NCBI GenBank assembly: GCA_947462335.1
Contig: OX381705.1
Span: 44,220,175-44,284,174 of the forward strand
From: Harmothoe impar
Taxonomy: Eukaryota; Annelida; Polychaeta; Phyllodocida; Polynoidae
Reading direction: 5' to 3'
DNA: 64,000 nucleotides
This document shows, in pieces, positions 12,483 through 22,392 of the stretch. The notes below the pieces were generated by a model. That model did not search any database, was not told the origin of the DNA, and saw only the letters and a list, made by a program, of their open reading frames with translations. Both the position numbers and the translations under genes were made by a program. Numbering within the stretch: position 1 is the first letter of the stretch; every line of letters begins with the position of its first letter.

Positions 12483-12724
12483 TACCTCTGGGTTTTTTGG
12501 CATTTGGTAAAATAATCTTTCAATAAGATGAAACAGAGGAATGCTAAATTATTAGATGTAGAAAAAAGAGCATACAAGCTGTGAGTCAGAGTGATGTTAT
12601 ACTTCTTTATCATCAGTTGAGTTACCAGTAGATCTACATCAAAACAAGTTGAGACACTGTCTGCCATGTGTGCTCGAGTCCGCCATCTTGGATTCTGGTG
12701 TCCCATGTAATGCGCCCCCAAACA
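12483..12724 (-). mobile_element. Probable 3' LTR of minus-strand Ty3/gypsy copy
   Basis: On the minus strand a purine tract (GATAAAAGGGAGA, 12725-12737) is followed by TGTTTGGGGG, the expected purine-primer-then-TG start of a 3' LTR. It lies about 100 bases past the end of the polymerase reading frame. The other LTR is not in the remaining copy and the far boundary near 12483 is a guess. Confidence 0.45.
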
Positions 12725-12834
12725 TCTCCCTTTTATCAAAAGATTTTTTTCTTTTTGGAATGAGGCATAAAATAATATCACAGGGTTTAACATAGCAGGC
12801 AGAACAGGCATGAAGTCCCAAAGTGAGTTTTATG

Positions 12835-13653
12835 TGAGGACATAGTCATATTTTGTCGGACGATATATATTCCTCGTCCCTGTACGATGAGCAGGTGAAG
12901 GGCTGGGTGCAAGGGCCAGTTTATTGCTCAAAATTGGGCCACTACCAGCACCAGGCTGCGGTGCACCAACACTTGGAGTAGACGGTGAAGGCCCCATTGG
13001 GGACTTTTCTGGAGAGCGAGGTGCTGTCTCCCCAGGTTGCGACTCAAGCTGGTTGTCTTATAGGTCTGGCTGACCTGTGGCCCTCACCAGAGGTGGGCCA
13101 TCAGGTACCAGTACCTGAGCCGCCTGTGCGTATCCAAGGTCCTTTTGTGGGGGAGCAGCTGGTTGCACATGAACCTGGTTACGGCTAGCTGTCCCACAGT
13201 CGGTCTGAAGGGTGTATGACCTAGGTCCTTTGCAGTCCACTACCTGCCCATAAGCCCATGGCTGACCACGCTTGTTCGGAGGGGGCTTTAAGTAGGCATA
13301 GTCTCCAATTAAGAGTGGGGAATGGTGGACCACATTTCTGTCATACAATGTCTTGCTGGCCACTCTCCGAGCCCTAGTCTCCTCCTGAACCACACGAGTG
13401 TCCACCACCTAAGGATCAACAGTCTGTCTGAGGTCGGCAGAGGGGTGGGTGTTCGGTGACACAACATGCGCTGCGCAGGTGAGTATGTGTAGCCAGATTG
13501 GGGGATGTTCCGATGAAGGAGTAGGGACAGGCTGTTGTTTGTGGATTTCTTTAGTAGCCCTTTGGCTACCTTTACAGCTGCCTCTGCTCGGCCGTTTCCC
13601 TTGGGGTAATAAGGAGATGATGTTGTGTGGTTGAAGTTATACCTGATCGCCAA
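12835..13653 (-). pseudogene. Ty3/gypsy integrase C-terminal part, frameshifted
   Basis: The minus-strand frames 13653-13309 and 13408-13058 join through a frameshift near 13320-13400. The first holds a SSPYYPKGNGRAEAAVKVAK block. This is the region around the catalytic glutamate of retroviral-type integrases (the third acidic residue of D,D-35-E), followed by helix residues. The second holds the integrase C-terminal domain, including LLIGDYAYLKPP and a GQVVDCKGPRSYTLQTD stretch. A further frame shift leads to NIYRPTKYDYVL near 12840, the usual tail of Ty3/gypsy polyproteins. The two N-terminal integrase aspartates and the RNase H are missing between here and the reverse transcriptase at 14.0 kb. 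Confidence 0.8.
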
Positions 13654-13660
13654 ATCTGTA

Positions 13661-13990
13661 TACCGTAAAACCTCGCATAGAAGCCGCGGCTAGTATGCCA
13701 ATTAGATCTTTGGTGCGGCTTATAGAATCGCAACAAAGTCGGGGTGCTGCTTATAAGCGAGTTTTTCCAAAGTTTGATTCCAAAAATGACCCATTAACAA
13801 GCAGAAATTCATGTGTTTCCTTGACTCCAACACTAGCCTAGTGCAGGGTTAAGAGTGAGTGTGTGTGTGACATGCGCTAATTCCCCCCTCCACTCCCTAA
13901 GTGTGAAAACTGCAGACCCGGTGCTGGGTGGGGTGGGAAGGTGATATGACAGCTTTTAATGACAATGCTAATGAAAATGTATATGTAAAC
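13661..13990. mobile_element. One-ended insertion relic in the gypsy copy
   Basis: The sequence between the integrase and reverse transcriptase remnants begins TACCGTAAAACCTCGCATAG, which resembles a pogo/Tigger-type terminus. I cannot find its inverted partner. It may be a truncated DNA transposon that arrived with, or after, the deletion of RNase H and integrase N-terminus. The right boundary is approximate. Confidence 0.4.
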
Positions 13991-14059
13991 ATGTGTGTGG
14001 CGACAAGCTCTCACACCTCACCTGCCCATGGTTTGTCATTGAGGCTGCCTAATACAGAA

Positions 14060-14451
14060 TTAGCACCCCCCCCCCCTTTGGCCGCACAGCGCTCCATTAA
14101 AGCCACTAGTGTCCTGTCATGGTTGACCTTGGCAGCATCATTGGTCTCACCCTCGCCATACACTAGAATATCATCAGCTATGCATATTGTGCCCCCAAGC
14201 CCTTCAAGGGCGTCTAAGAGCCTCTTCTGAAACTCCTCTGGTGCACTCGATATGCCGAAAGGCAGCCGCAGCCACCTGTATCGGCCATAGGATGTGTGCG
14301 TAGTGGTTTGCAGTGAAGACTCCTCATTAAGAGGGATGTGTAAGAATCCTTCACGGACATCAAGGAGGGAAAACACTAGGCGTCACCCAACTTGTGCAAG
14401 TGCTCCTTCAGTGTGGGGATCTGGAAGAAAGGCCTCATAATCGCCTTATTA
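14060..14451 (-). pseudogene. Ty3/gypsy reverse transcriptase, palm part
   Basis: The minus-strand frame 14376-14011 carries FSLLDVREGFLHIPL (first catalytic aspartate region), then GRYRWLRLPFGISSAPEEFQ, then IADDILVYG, the Y/F/V-x-D-D catalytic motif (about 14168-14181). Upstream, from 14376 to 14449, the coding similarity continues in a shifted frame. The gene then stops at the inserted MITE (14452-15256) and resumes at 15259 with the fingers region. The thumb and RNase H are lost on the other side. This is a dead copy of a mobile element, not a host gene. Confidence 0.85.
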
Positions 14452-15256
14452 CAGTAAAATTCCGTTATAACGAAGTGCTTTGGTACAGGGGAAAAGTTCG
14501 TTATAAACGAATTTCGTAGTATCCAAAAAGAGCATTCTTGAAACCATAATCCTGTCAGAAAATGGTTCCATAAGCCCCTTTTATATAAATAAGCAAGACA
14601 GGGGTAGATGTATTGTATATGTCGTTACATACTAATGAATACAAAGCGAAAATTTTGACATCAGGAGGAGGGGAGTCTGTATGATTGAGGTAACAGGCTA
14701 TGGATGGGTACAGGTGTGTGTGTGCGAGGGGGGAGGGTGTTACCTGGAGGAGGGGAAGATGTAAGGGAGACTCCCTTTGAACATGCGCGACATCCCCCCC
14801 CATCCGACTACTCGCCCCGCCCCCCGCCTACTTCAAAAAGAAGTCCTATCCCTCCTACAGCCCGCTCAGGGGTCGTGGGTACCCCCTTCCCCCCGCCCCC
14901 ACCCCCACCTTGAGTCCAAAGTTCAAACAGAAGTCCTACACCTCTAGAGCCCACTCAGGTGCCATTGGTACCCCTGTACCGCCGCTTTACTCGCACCTCC
15001 TCCGTCTCTACCTGTTTTTTGTTAGTTTGTTCAGTTAGTTTAAGTCCCATTGACTAATGCAGAAGAGACCTTCTCAAGTCAAGAAAGTAAGTATAGGTCA
15101 AAAAAGTTCGTTATAAACGAATTTACATTTGGAAAAATTCGTATAAACAGGATCATTCTATTATAGGAATGTATGGGGAATGATTTTGGCACAGCAATAT
15201 GTTCGTTATATCCGAAAATTCGTTATAACCGAATTCGTTGTAGCGGAATTTTACTG
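14452..15256. mobile_element. 805-bp pogo/Tigger-like MITE inside the RT
   Basis: The left end CAGTAAAATTCCGTTATAAC and the right end (reverse) CAGTAAAATTCCGCTACAAC are near-perfect inverted repeats flanked by TA (14450-14451 and 15257-15258). Further GTTCGTTATAAACGAATT motifs occur inside each end. Ignoring the element and one TA joins the two halves of the reverse transcriptase, so the boundaries are well supported. It contains no transposase frame. Confidence 0.9.
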
Positions 15257-15258
15257 TA

Positions 15259-15550
15259 ACTTCTGACTTGGGTCGATACACACCCGAAATTTCTTCGGGG
15301 TTTCCCTGATGAGGGCATTCGAGCACCATGGGATGGGCTCATCCACCTTCTCCATGATCCCTAGGGCCACGTACCTGTCCAATGCTTCGTTCTCCTTCTC
15401 CCTCTTGGCGACGGGTACCCGGTGATTGGGCATCTTGACTGGCATGACGTCTGCCTTCATTTTAAAATATACAGTGGGGCCAAGGTATCCGAGGCCCTGA
15501 AAGCTGCTCTTGTACTCGTCTAGCAACTGACCGTAGCAGCTTCCGGACAA
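15259..15550 (-). pseudogene. Ty3/gypsy reverse transcriptase, fingers part
   Basis: The minus-strand frame 15550-15251 carries residues typical of the region between protease and reverse transcriptase and of the RT fingers. These are a FKMKADVMPVKMPNHRVPVA stretch, then KVDEPIPWCSNALI and KFRVCIDPS, followed directly by the MITE insertion. The gene continues at 14449 on the other side. Nothing of gag or protease is visible upstream, so the copy is 5'-truncated near 15550. Confidence 0.85.
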
Positions 15551-15880
15551 AGGCTAAGCCTAAGGTGCTGGCACTTTTCCTGGCCAAACAGTTATCATAA
15601 CAGTATTGTTCTACACTAACTACATGTAAATCACCTAGCTAATAGGCTGGGTAGATAGAATCTGTAAACCTGAATCTGTTCCTTACCAGATCAGCATATT
15701 TATTTGATAGATGAGCTTGTTCCATTCTTGTAACTCTCTATTATGCATATCCTATTTTGAAAATACAGTTGAAACCAGTTACATATATTGCACGATGCAG
15801 AATCATTAAAAATGTGTCAGTAACGAACATTGTATTCTCCGTATGAGCATTTATACTTGATTTATTTATGACTGACTCAT
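15551..15880. other. No gene seen
   Basis: AT-rich spacer. No gag or protease similarity follows the truncated RT. Confidence 0.4.
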
Positions 15881-15889
15881 GTTGCTACA

Positions 15890-16095
15890 ATCCATATGAT
15901 AGTGTGTTATCTCCTGATGACCTGTATGTCATCAGTTGAATGTATAATGTATTATTATATTGTTGATTTGTATAGTTACATCATGTTCATCACTCAAGGA
16001 ACTTGTTTTCATTTTGATTGTACCGTAATATTTAGAACATCACTTTGTGGAATAAATATACGTTATAAACTCAATGCAAAGTATGGCAATTAGTC
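15890..16095 (+). repeat. Copy 1 of a retroposon-like 3' end
   Basis: This segment matches 16487-16680: a TATCTCCTGATGACC/CATCTCCTGATTACC block, then TTTTGATTGTA, then ATCACTTTGTGGAATAAA and a TATAAACTCAA end. The AATAAA followed by an A-rich end suggests the 3' end of a retroposon or polyadenylated transcript. Confidence 0.5.
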
Positions 16096-16486
16096 TTGTC
16101 GTATAGAATGTATTATGTATTAAATATGTGACAACACCCACTTTGCAGTATATATGACCGTCAACCCATGTTAATGCACATCTGTATGTCTCTTGGTAGC
16201 TATACAATTAAGGAATTGTGCTGTATACTAGGTCATGCTAATACAGCACTGTAAATGACTGGTAAGAATACAGTCATCTTACAACCTAGGCAACTGTACA
16301 TGTTAAGATGTATAATAACACACTATACCAGTCTACATGTAATGTTACCCCTGCATAAATTTCTTATCATGTTAATATATCTGATTAATCAAACAAATAT
16401 TAAACCAATGCACGACGGCCTACTGCCCAATTGTTAATTGCACATGAACTATTTACTTGATTTAAGTTACAAATCTACTGCTTGAT

Positions 16487-16680
16487 CCTGTGTGATAATG
16501 TGGCATCTCCTGATTACCAGTATGTAACCTGTTGAGTGTATATCACATTTGAAACATGGTCTAAGCATTCATAATTATTGTTGGGCTCTGACCCTCTTTT
16601 GATTGTATCGTTTTCTTTGGAAGATCACTTTGTGGAAATAAAGAAACGTATATAAACTCAAAAAAAAGATGGCATCTTTA
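16487..16680 (+). repeat. Copy 2 of a retroposon-like 3' end
   Basis: Direct repeat of 15890-16095, ending ATCACTTTGTGGAAATAAAG and then TATAAACTCAAAAAAAAG. The A8 run at the end fits a reverse-transcribed poly(A) tail. Parent family not recognised. Confidence 0.5.
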
Positions 16681-17079
16681 GTTAGCTTGCCAGCAGGTGG
16701 CAGGCGTCTGGAGAGTGGAATCTGGATAGTCTTTGGAGATGGTTGTCATTGCCCCTGATCTGCTGCATATACCACATCTGGGGAAAGAGACAGGACCTCA
16801 TCTGCCATGATCTTGATGAGACCAAAACTCTCACTGCCCTCACCAGAAAGCAGTGCAGGCTTGTTACCAATGTCACTGTCTGCTAGCACCTGGAATACTA
16901 GATTATGGTATCGATTATCGCAGTCACACAGGAGGTTGATCTGACCAACCAGTTTTACAGGTGAGGTCATTTTTTTATGGGAAAAGTTGATATGGTGAGC
17001 GTGACATGGTGATAGTGGGAAACAGACTCTTAGCTAGGCGCTCCGGCATTGTGTTGACAGAAGGTCTGGGGCCTCAGGC
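16681..17079. other. No gene seen
   Basis: Short frames on the minus strand overlap in this interval, but none shows a recognisable domain. Confidence 0.4.
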
Positions 17080-17452
17080 GTAATATCGTGCAAATACTGG
17101 ATAGCTCTCTCAGGTGAAAAGACAGACGTTTAGAGCATTATCTTAATCTTAGTCTTAAAGTCTTAAATTCAGTGTCTTATGCAGGGCCGCTTCCATCATT
17201 AAAAATAAATAAATTTCATTTTTTTTGAGTTATGATACATTAGGGTGACGTTAGGGTAGGTAAATGGGTTAGTCAACCATGACCGGATTTTTTTTTTGAG
17301 TTATAATAGATTAGGGTGACGTTAGGGGAAGAAAAAGGGTTCGCTAACCCAACGTTAAGGCTATTAAAACTGTCTTACTTGTCTTATTAAGATAATACTC
17401 TAAAAGTCTGTCCTCTCACGTGGGAGAGCTAACCCGTGCGTGCTAATATCGT
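17080..17452. mobile_element. Long-TIR foldback element with internal tandem repeat
   Basis: The left arm runs TAGCTCTCTCAGGTGAAAAG, then ACAGACGTTTAGAGCATTATC. It is mirrored on the right by GATAATACTCTAAAAGTCTG, then TCACGTGGGAGAGCTA. The arms are about 70 bp. The interior holds two copies, 71 bp apart (17227 and 17298), of a unit beginning GAGTTATRATA and containing ATTAGGGTGACGTTAGGG. No protein is encoded. Confidence 0.65.
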
Positions 17453-17592
17453 GGTAGAGGAGACCAGGGCAAAACGGACCCCTTAAGGGAAGATAAAAAA
17501 ATAAAAATTCCCCCAACTTCAGGAAAAATTCCCCAAAACCCCAAAAATACCCCCCAAAAATAAAAATTAGCTTATAAGAAATAAATTAAGTA
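17453..17592. repeat. A/C-rich low-complexity spacer
   Basis: Strand-biased A and C runs (CCCCAAAA, CCCCCC) between two transposable elements. Confidence 0.5.
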
Positions 17593-18692
17593 CAGTCAAC
17601 TCCCTCCTTACGGCCACCCCTCCAATGTGGACACCTCGTCATTGCGGCCATTTTTGCAAAGTATCAAACGTTTTTCTCTTTATTTTATTGTAATAAAATT
17701 CCACTATAGCGGCCACCCCTCTAATGCGGCCACCCCGCCTTCCGGCCACTAATTTTGCAGTACCAAAGTAGCAAAAACTCTCTCTAATACGGCTACCAGC
17801 TTTTAAAATGATTTGATTTTCTAAGTTACATTGGGCATAATTGGGCAATGCGATATTGTAATGTAAAGTGCTCGAGTGAAGCAATGCTTCATCAGGCATT
17901 TTGCTGCTTGAATAACCAATAATTGAAAATCAAAATGGCAAGCTTTGGATCTATCAAATCTACCATATACATGTACATGTACCCGTATATAACAAGAAAA
18001 ATAGCTGTGCAATTTTAGATAGGATGGGGTGAACTTAGGCTGGACTACCTGCCCTGGCCACTCGTACTATGTTAACCACTCTAGGTACGCGGGCAAGGCT
18101 AGGCCAGTCTAGGCTGAGGTTGGAGGAGGGGGGGCGCAACCACAGCTTTAACAGCTCACGGGAGGGGGGTGGGGGGGTGTTTAGACCCTCACCATATTGT
18201 TCTATTAAAGAGTAACATATCACACTTCTACATGTCTGCGTATGCTTGGATGTGGACTCTTGTACACTCTTGGGAAGGCGGAGGGGGGAGGTTAATAAAT
18301 AATGTTCAATCATGTGCTTGAGCATGTTCTAGGGGACCAACTCATCTGAGCTAGGTATATATCCAACTTTTATTTTGTTACATCCTAGGAATTTCTTATG
18401 TTTTTTAAAATTGTTATTTTATCATCTCTAGAATAATAACAACATTAAATTTTATCTTCATGGTATTGGTGGATGGGTTAAACCTTTTGTAATGACATGT
18501 ATAAACTAAAAATAACGAGCAGGAAGACACATGGCAGGGAGGCTATATACCCGACATGCATGAATCATATTTCTAACTGATATATACAAGACACATGTAG
18601 TATTAACATGGACTCTCTCCAGTGCGGCCACCCCACTATTACGGCCACTTTTAGAAAGTCCCAAGGGTGGCCGCAATAGAGGGAGTTGACTG
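17593..18692. mobile_element. 1.1-kb TA-flanked TIR element, GCGGCCACCCC family
   Basis: CAGTCAACTCCCTCCTTACG at the left is mirrored by AGAGGGAGTTGACTG at the right. Both are flanked by TA (17591-17592, 18693-18694). GCGGCCACC-like motifs repeat inside both ends. The CAGT...ACTG termini and TA duplication fit a pogo/Tigger-like non-autonomous element. The centre (about 17.9-18.6 kb) is unrelated to the ends and could be captured or nested sequence. Confidence 0.8.
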
Positions 18693-18703
18693 TAACAAGC
18701 CCA

Positions 18704-18805
18704 CAAGTATTTGTAACTGTAAGGGAGTGTTCATTTATTAGTTATAGAGGGGGATGGTTGCTTGGGGGGGGGTAAAATGCCTTTGACCTGTAGACTGATG
18801 GCCCC
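18704..18805 (+). repeat. AAGGGAGTG-type repeat, inverse of 26480-26578
   Basis: CAAGTATTTGTAACTG, AAGGGAGTGTTCATTTATTA, a G run with GGTTGCTTGGGG, and GCCTTTGACCTGTAG occur in the same order, in reverse orientation, at 26480-26578. The shared block extends outside the AAGGGAGTG terminus, so it marks a dispersed repeat copy rather than a simple TIR. Confidence 0.7.
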
Positions 18806-19457
18806 AACATATTTAATCACTTATTACTGGCTTATATTTATACATAATGTATTATTATAGATAAATGCCATTTGTAGTGAACTACTGGAGGTATTTTAGG
18901 CCAAATTACAGGTGTTATAGCAGCCAACCTGGGCAGGGGGATTAGCCTTCACACTTGCCTCCTCCATTGGGCAAGCCAGATGTCAGCTGCAGCCTGTGCA
19001 GGTGTGAGGAGGAAGTTTGAGTTTGAGTTAGAATTATTTTTATTTGGCATAAATCCATTAACCACTAACATCTTTCTATTACAACCCCCACAATGGAATG
19101 GTAGACATACAATACCGTACTAAATATACATATGCACTAGGCATCTTGTTCAGATCTCAGAATAACATATATATACTCGTACATAACTTTACAGACAGGC
19201 ATTTGACATGATGGACATTTGTAACAGGAAATGCGGGGATACAGAGCCAAGTGATGTGATATTAACCAACGTCAGGACTTATAACACAGGGTCTCTATAA
19301 TTGTCAACATATAAATCACATTTATAGTCTACATATATCACATTTGTAGTCTCTGATTGCACTACATACATTTCATACTTGAGTTACAGGTTTTACATGG
19401 CTGTTCATGTTTCACACCTTCATACAATTCTAATAAATTACTCTTTTACAACGGAAA
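18806..19457. other. No gene; probable LINE 3' UTR on minus strand
   Basis: The stretch lies downstream of the minus-strand LINE coding end (19458), so at least the right part is probably its 3' untranslated region. No frame is supported. Confidence 0.35.
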
Positions 19458-20510
19458 TCACTTTTTGATTTCTTTTACAAATTTGTCATTGGGGGCAATA
19501 CTCTGTATATCGCCATCTACCTTATTCCACAACAGGAACCCCCTGTACTGAGGAGTCTTTCTATAGAGAGCACCTCCAGGGCGTTGAAGCTTTAACTTCA
19601 CCTTATCGTTACCTCTTAAGACTCTTACTGGGGTAATCACATTGTCCGGGTTCTTTATTATTCAAATTTATGCATTAAGCAGAGCAGAGCAGGTTATCTT
19701 TCTGTCTCTCCACCAGGCTTTTATAACCACATCTCTTTCTCAGAGCTACCCTAGATAGAGATCGGGGGTCTCTTATACGTAGACACGTTCTTAGACAGTG
19801 GTTCTGGATTTCCTCGACCAACTCTCCAGTGCTACATTCAAACACGAAATCACCGTAGTCAAAAGTACCCAGGACCATTTGTTTATACAGGAAGAGTGAT
19901 AAGTCTTTTTCCATATATTTACATAGGCCCCTTAGGTTATGTAGTTTAAGGTTTCCATTATTTATCACCTTAGCACATTCATCCTTGAAAGACAGGACCG
20001 AGTCAATAAGCACCCCAAGATAGTTGAACACTTTAACTGTCTTGAGCATGACTCCTTTCAACCATATACCATGATCATCAAAGTTCATGTTACATCTCTC
20101 ACTGTGGCACCACAGTACCTGGGTTTTCTCTGCGTTGATTGTTAGCCTAAAACGGTCACACCATTCGCTTACTCTATCCAGATTCTCTTGGATAAGCATC
20201 CTAGCAATTGATGGATCCTTGTTACCCACAGCCAGTGCCAAATCATCGGCTTACATGTAATATGAGCCATTTCTAATATTACCCACAATGCCTTTAATGT
20301 AGATTAAGAAAAGTAGCGGCCCCAGCACGGACCCTTGTGGTACGACACAATCAATCATAGACGTACCAGAGGTGATCTTCCCAGCGATAGTACTCTGGGT
20401 CCCATCAGCCAGGTAACTCCTGAACCATGCAAGCGCCGACCTTCCACAACCAATTCTTCCCAACTCACTCAATAGTAGGAGGTGATTTACTGTGTCAAAA
20501 GAAGAGGGGG
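19458..20510 (-). pseudogene. Non-LTR retrotransposon reverse transcriptase, 5'-truncated
   Basis: Three minus-strand frames make one decayed ORF2. 20510-20251 holds SFDTVNHLLLLSELG and VVPQGSVLGPLLFLIYI, conserved blocks of the LINE RT palm. Next comes the catalytic box, in which the tyrosine codon of YADD is a TAA stop (about 20251-20253) followed by ADDLAL. 20241-19675 covers the rest of the palm and thumb (RLTINAEKTQVLW, FNYLGVLIDS) and post-RT region. After a frame change, 19640-19458 carries the KTPQYRGFLLWN tail, also seen at 4643-5020. The sequence loses similarity at about 20510, next to a poly-C (minus) run, so the copy is 5'-truncated. The clade is CR1/L2/Rex-like at best guess. 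Confidence 0.85.
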
Positions 20511-20544
20511 GGGGGGTCCATTTACAAAAAAGAAATAAGTACCA

Positions 20545-20670
20545 ATAAGTATTAATAAATATCAGCATTGTGTTCTTTGTCTAAATAGCACCACAGGGGT
20601 GTTTTCATTTTCTACCTACAACATTTTAAAGTTTTTCCAAAGTTTTTCCAAAAAAACAACAAATATTTGC
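20545..20670 (+). repeat. Direct repeat, copy 1
   Basis: Matches 20903-21030: AAATAGCACCACAGGG, then CCTACAACATT.TAAAGTTTTTCC. Possibly a dispersed repeat that hosted both neighbouring retroelements. Confidence 0.6.
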
Positions 20671-20902
20671 ATTAGATTTTTTTTTTAAATACAGTTTTTC
20701 TTGCAATTACAATATCTATAGGTAATGGTAATAAAACATGTTTTAATCAATTTGATTATACTTTTGGTTTTCTGGGTAGGGCTAGGTGTCAGAGTAGGTA
20801 TGGACATGTGTCAAAGTAGGTGTGGCCATGTGGCATCCACCCTGCATAGGTGTGACAGTTGCCAACAGTTGAACTGCTACTTTTCACAACTCACTTTTCA
20901 AG

Positions 20903-21030
20903 AATAAGTATTTATACATATTAGCATAGTGTGCTTTATCTAAATAGCACCACAGGGATATTTTTATCTTCTTCCTACAACATTGTAAAGTTTTTCCTTA
21001 TTTTTTCCCCAAAAACTTGATGTCTTAAAA
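20903..21030 (+). repeat. Direct repeat, copy 2
   Basis: Second copy of the 20545-20670 unit, about 360 bp away, lying directly left of the LTR that begins at 21080. Confidence 0.6.
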
Positions 21031-21079
21031 TGTCAACAGGCACTTTTTTCCCCCATATATTTCATACCCTGCTAGCACC

Positions 21080-21370
21080 TGTAATATCCTATTCAGGAAT
21101 CTTCTGGAACCAGTGTTCTACTTGTTTACTGTCTGCCTAATTGGGAAGCTTCCAGAAGCATGTACTATTGTGTCATACCCAGGTCTGTTCTAGAGTGTTC
21201 TAGTGTCTGACATCAGCATCCTGTAGGTCTATAAAAGGGCAGTCAGCCAGAGGTGTCAGTGCAGTTGCAGTTATACTTCAATTGTGATTGTTACACCATC
21301 ATATAGGAATAAAGATCCACTATCAATCCAGCTACCAGAGTTCTCATCTATTCACACTCAAAACTCTACA
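21080..21370 (+). mobile_element. 5' LTR of plus-strand Ty3/gypsy copy
   Basis: The 291-bp repeat begins TGTAATATCC and ends ACTCTACA, giving TGTA...TACA termini. A TATA box (TATAAAAG, 21230-21237) and a polyadenylation signal (AATAAA, 21308-21313) are in the expected U3-R order. The match to the reverse complement of 25357-25928, apart from that copy's insertion, defines the LTR. TGGCGATGATGG starts at 21372, one base after the LTR, where the tRNA primer-binding site is expected. Confidence 0.9.
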
Positions 21371-21693
21371 ATGGCGATGATGGACCCATGCAGGACCTGT
21401 TAGGAGTTTTGATATATTTCTGTGTGTGATTTTTGGACTTTGCACCTTGGACTTACAATGTGGCTGGATTATTCATGTGGATTTTCTGGCACCTTCTCCT
21501 GGGAGCAACTGTACTCTACTTCTGTGAACTTCAGTTTGTGTGATTTTGTTACATTGGATATCACAAGGTAGGCCAGTTACACATACTTATAGTTGCCTGT
21601 GTGTGTCCTGCTGCTGATTGACTGCTCCTGTCACTTGTTTCCACTGGATAGTTCTGTGTGCCTCAGCTTACATTAAGTTTCTACAGACATTTT
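21371..21693 (+). other. Leader of the gypsy element
   Basis: Contains the likely primer-binding site at 21372 and a T-rich untranslated leader before gag. No other structure recognised. Confidence 0.6.
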
Positions 21694-22392
21694 ATGACTA
21701 TGGAGGGTACATTTCCTACATTCCCTTCATTTGATTATGAGGCAGACAAGGCCAGTGCAGGCCCCAGGTGGAAAAAATGGTTGGCAAGGTTGAAGAATTT
21801 GTTTGTGGCTATGGACATTGTTGATGATGAAGATGACAACCGCTGCCGTGCTCTGCTTCTGCACTATGGAGGGGTGATAGTTTTTGACATTTATGATGCA
21901 GAGAAGGGGGGTGGCCCTAAGTCATACAAGGAGACTAGTGAGGTTTTGACAAAATATTTGAGCCCAAAACCAATGTGCAGATGGAGATCTTCACATTTAG
22001 AAGTTGTGTCCAGAAACCAGGACAGTCTTTGGATGACTTTGTTACAGACTTCAGTGAATGCTGTTAAGCACAGAAACTCTCGACGTAATAACCGGTCTGG
22101 ACCCCCGAAGACAGGCCGTGCTGACACAAAACCGGACAGTGACTATCTGTGTAACCGGTGTGGTAGTGACCGACCACACACAAAAGACAAAAAGTGTCCT
22201 GCCATTGGGAAAACTTGCAACTACTGCAAGGTTGATGGACACTTCCGATCCGTTTGTTTCAAGCTCAAGCGCAAGGAACAGTACAACAGACACAAGGAAC
22301 AGTCCAGTTCTAGGGTTAAAGTGAATGCTGTTGCCGAGGGCTCTGCACAGTCCGACTACAGCGATGATGACTACAGCTACGAGGAAAGATGA
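21694..22392 (+). pseudogene. Gag of plus-strand Ty3/gypsy copy
   Basis: The first ATGs are at 21694 and 21700. The N-terminal part (FPSFDYE, PRWKKWLARLKNLF) matches the start of Gag in Mag-like Ty3/gypsy elements. Two zinc knuckles at 22150-22265 bind nucleic acid: an irregular CX2C-X5-HX5C and a standard CX2CX4HX4C (CNYC.VDGH....C). The protein is short for the family, which suggests internal loss before the knuckles. It ends at TGA 22390-22392, and the next 16 codons into the protease are open in the same frame. No frameshift is needed, only one stop codon separates gag and protease. Confidence 0.85.

Noticed and set aside
13928..14230. Plus-strand frame of 100 codons
   Set aside because: It is the shadow of the minus-strand gypsy reverse transcriptase.
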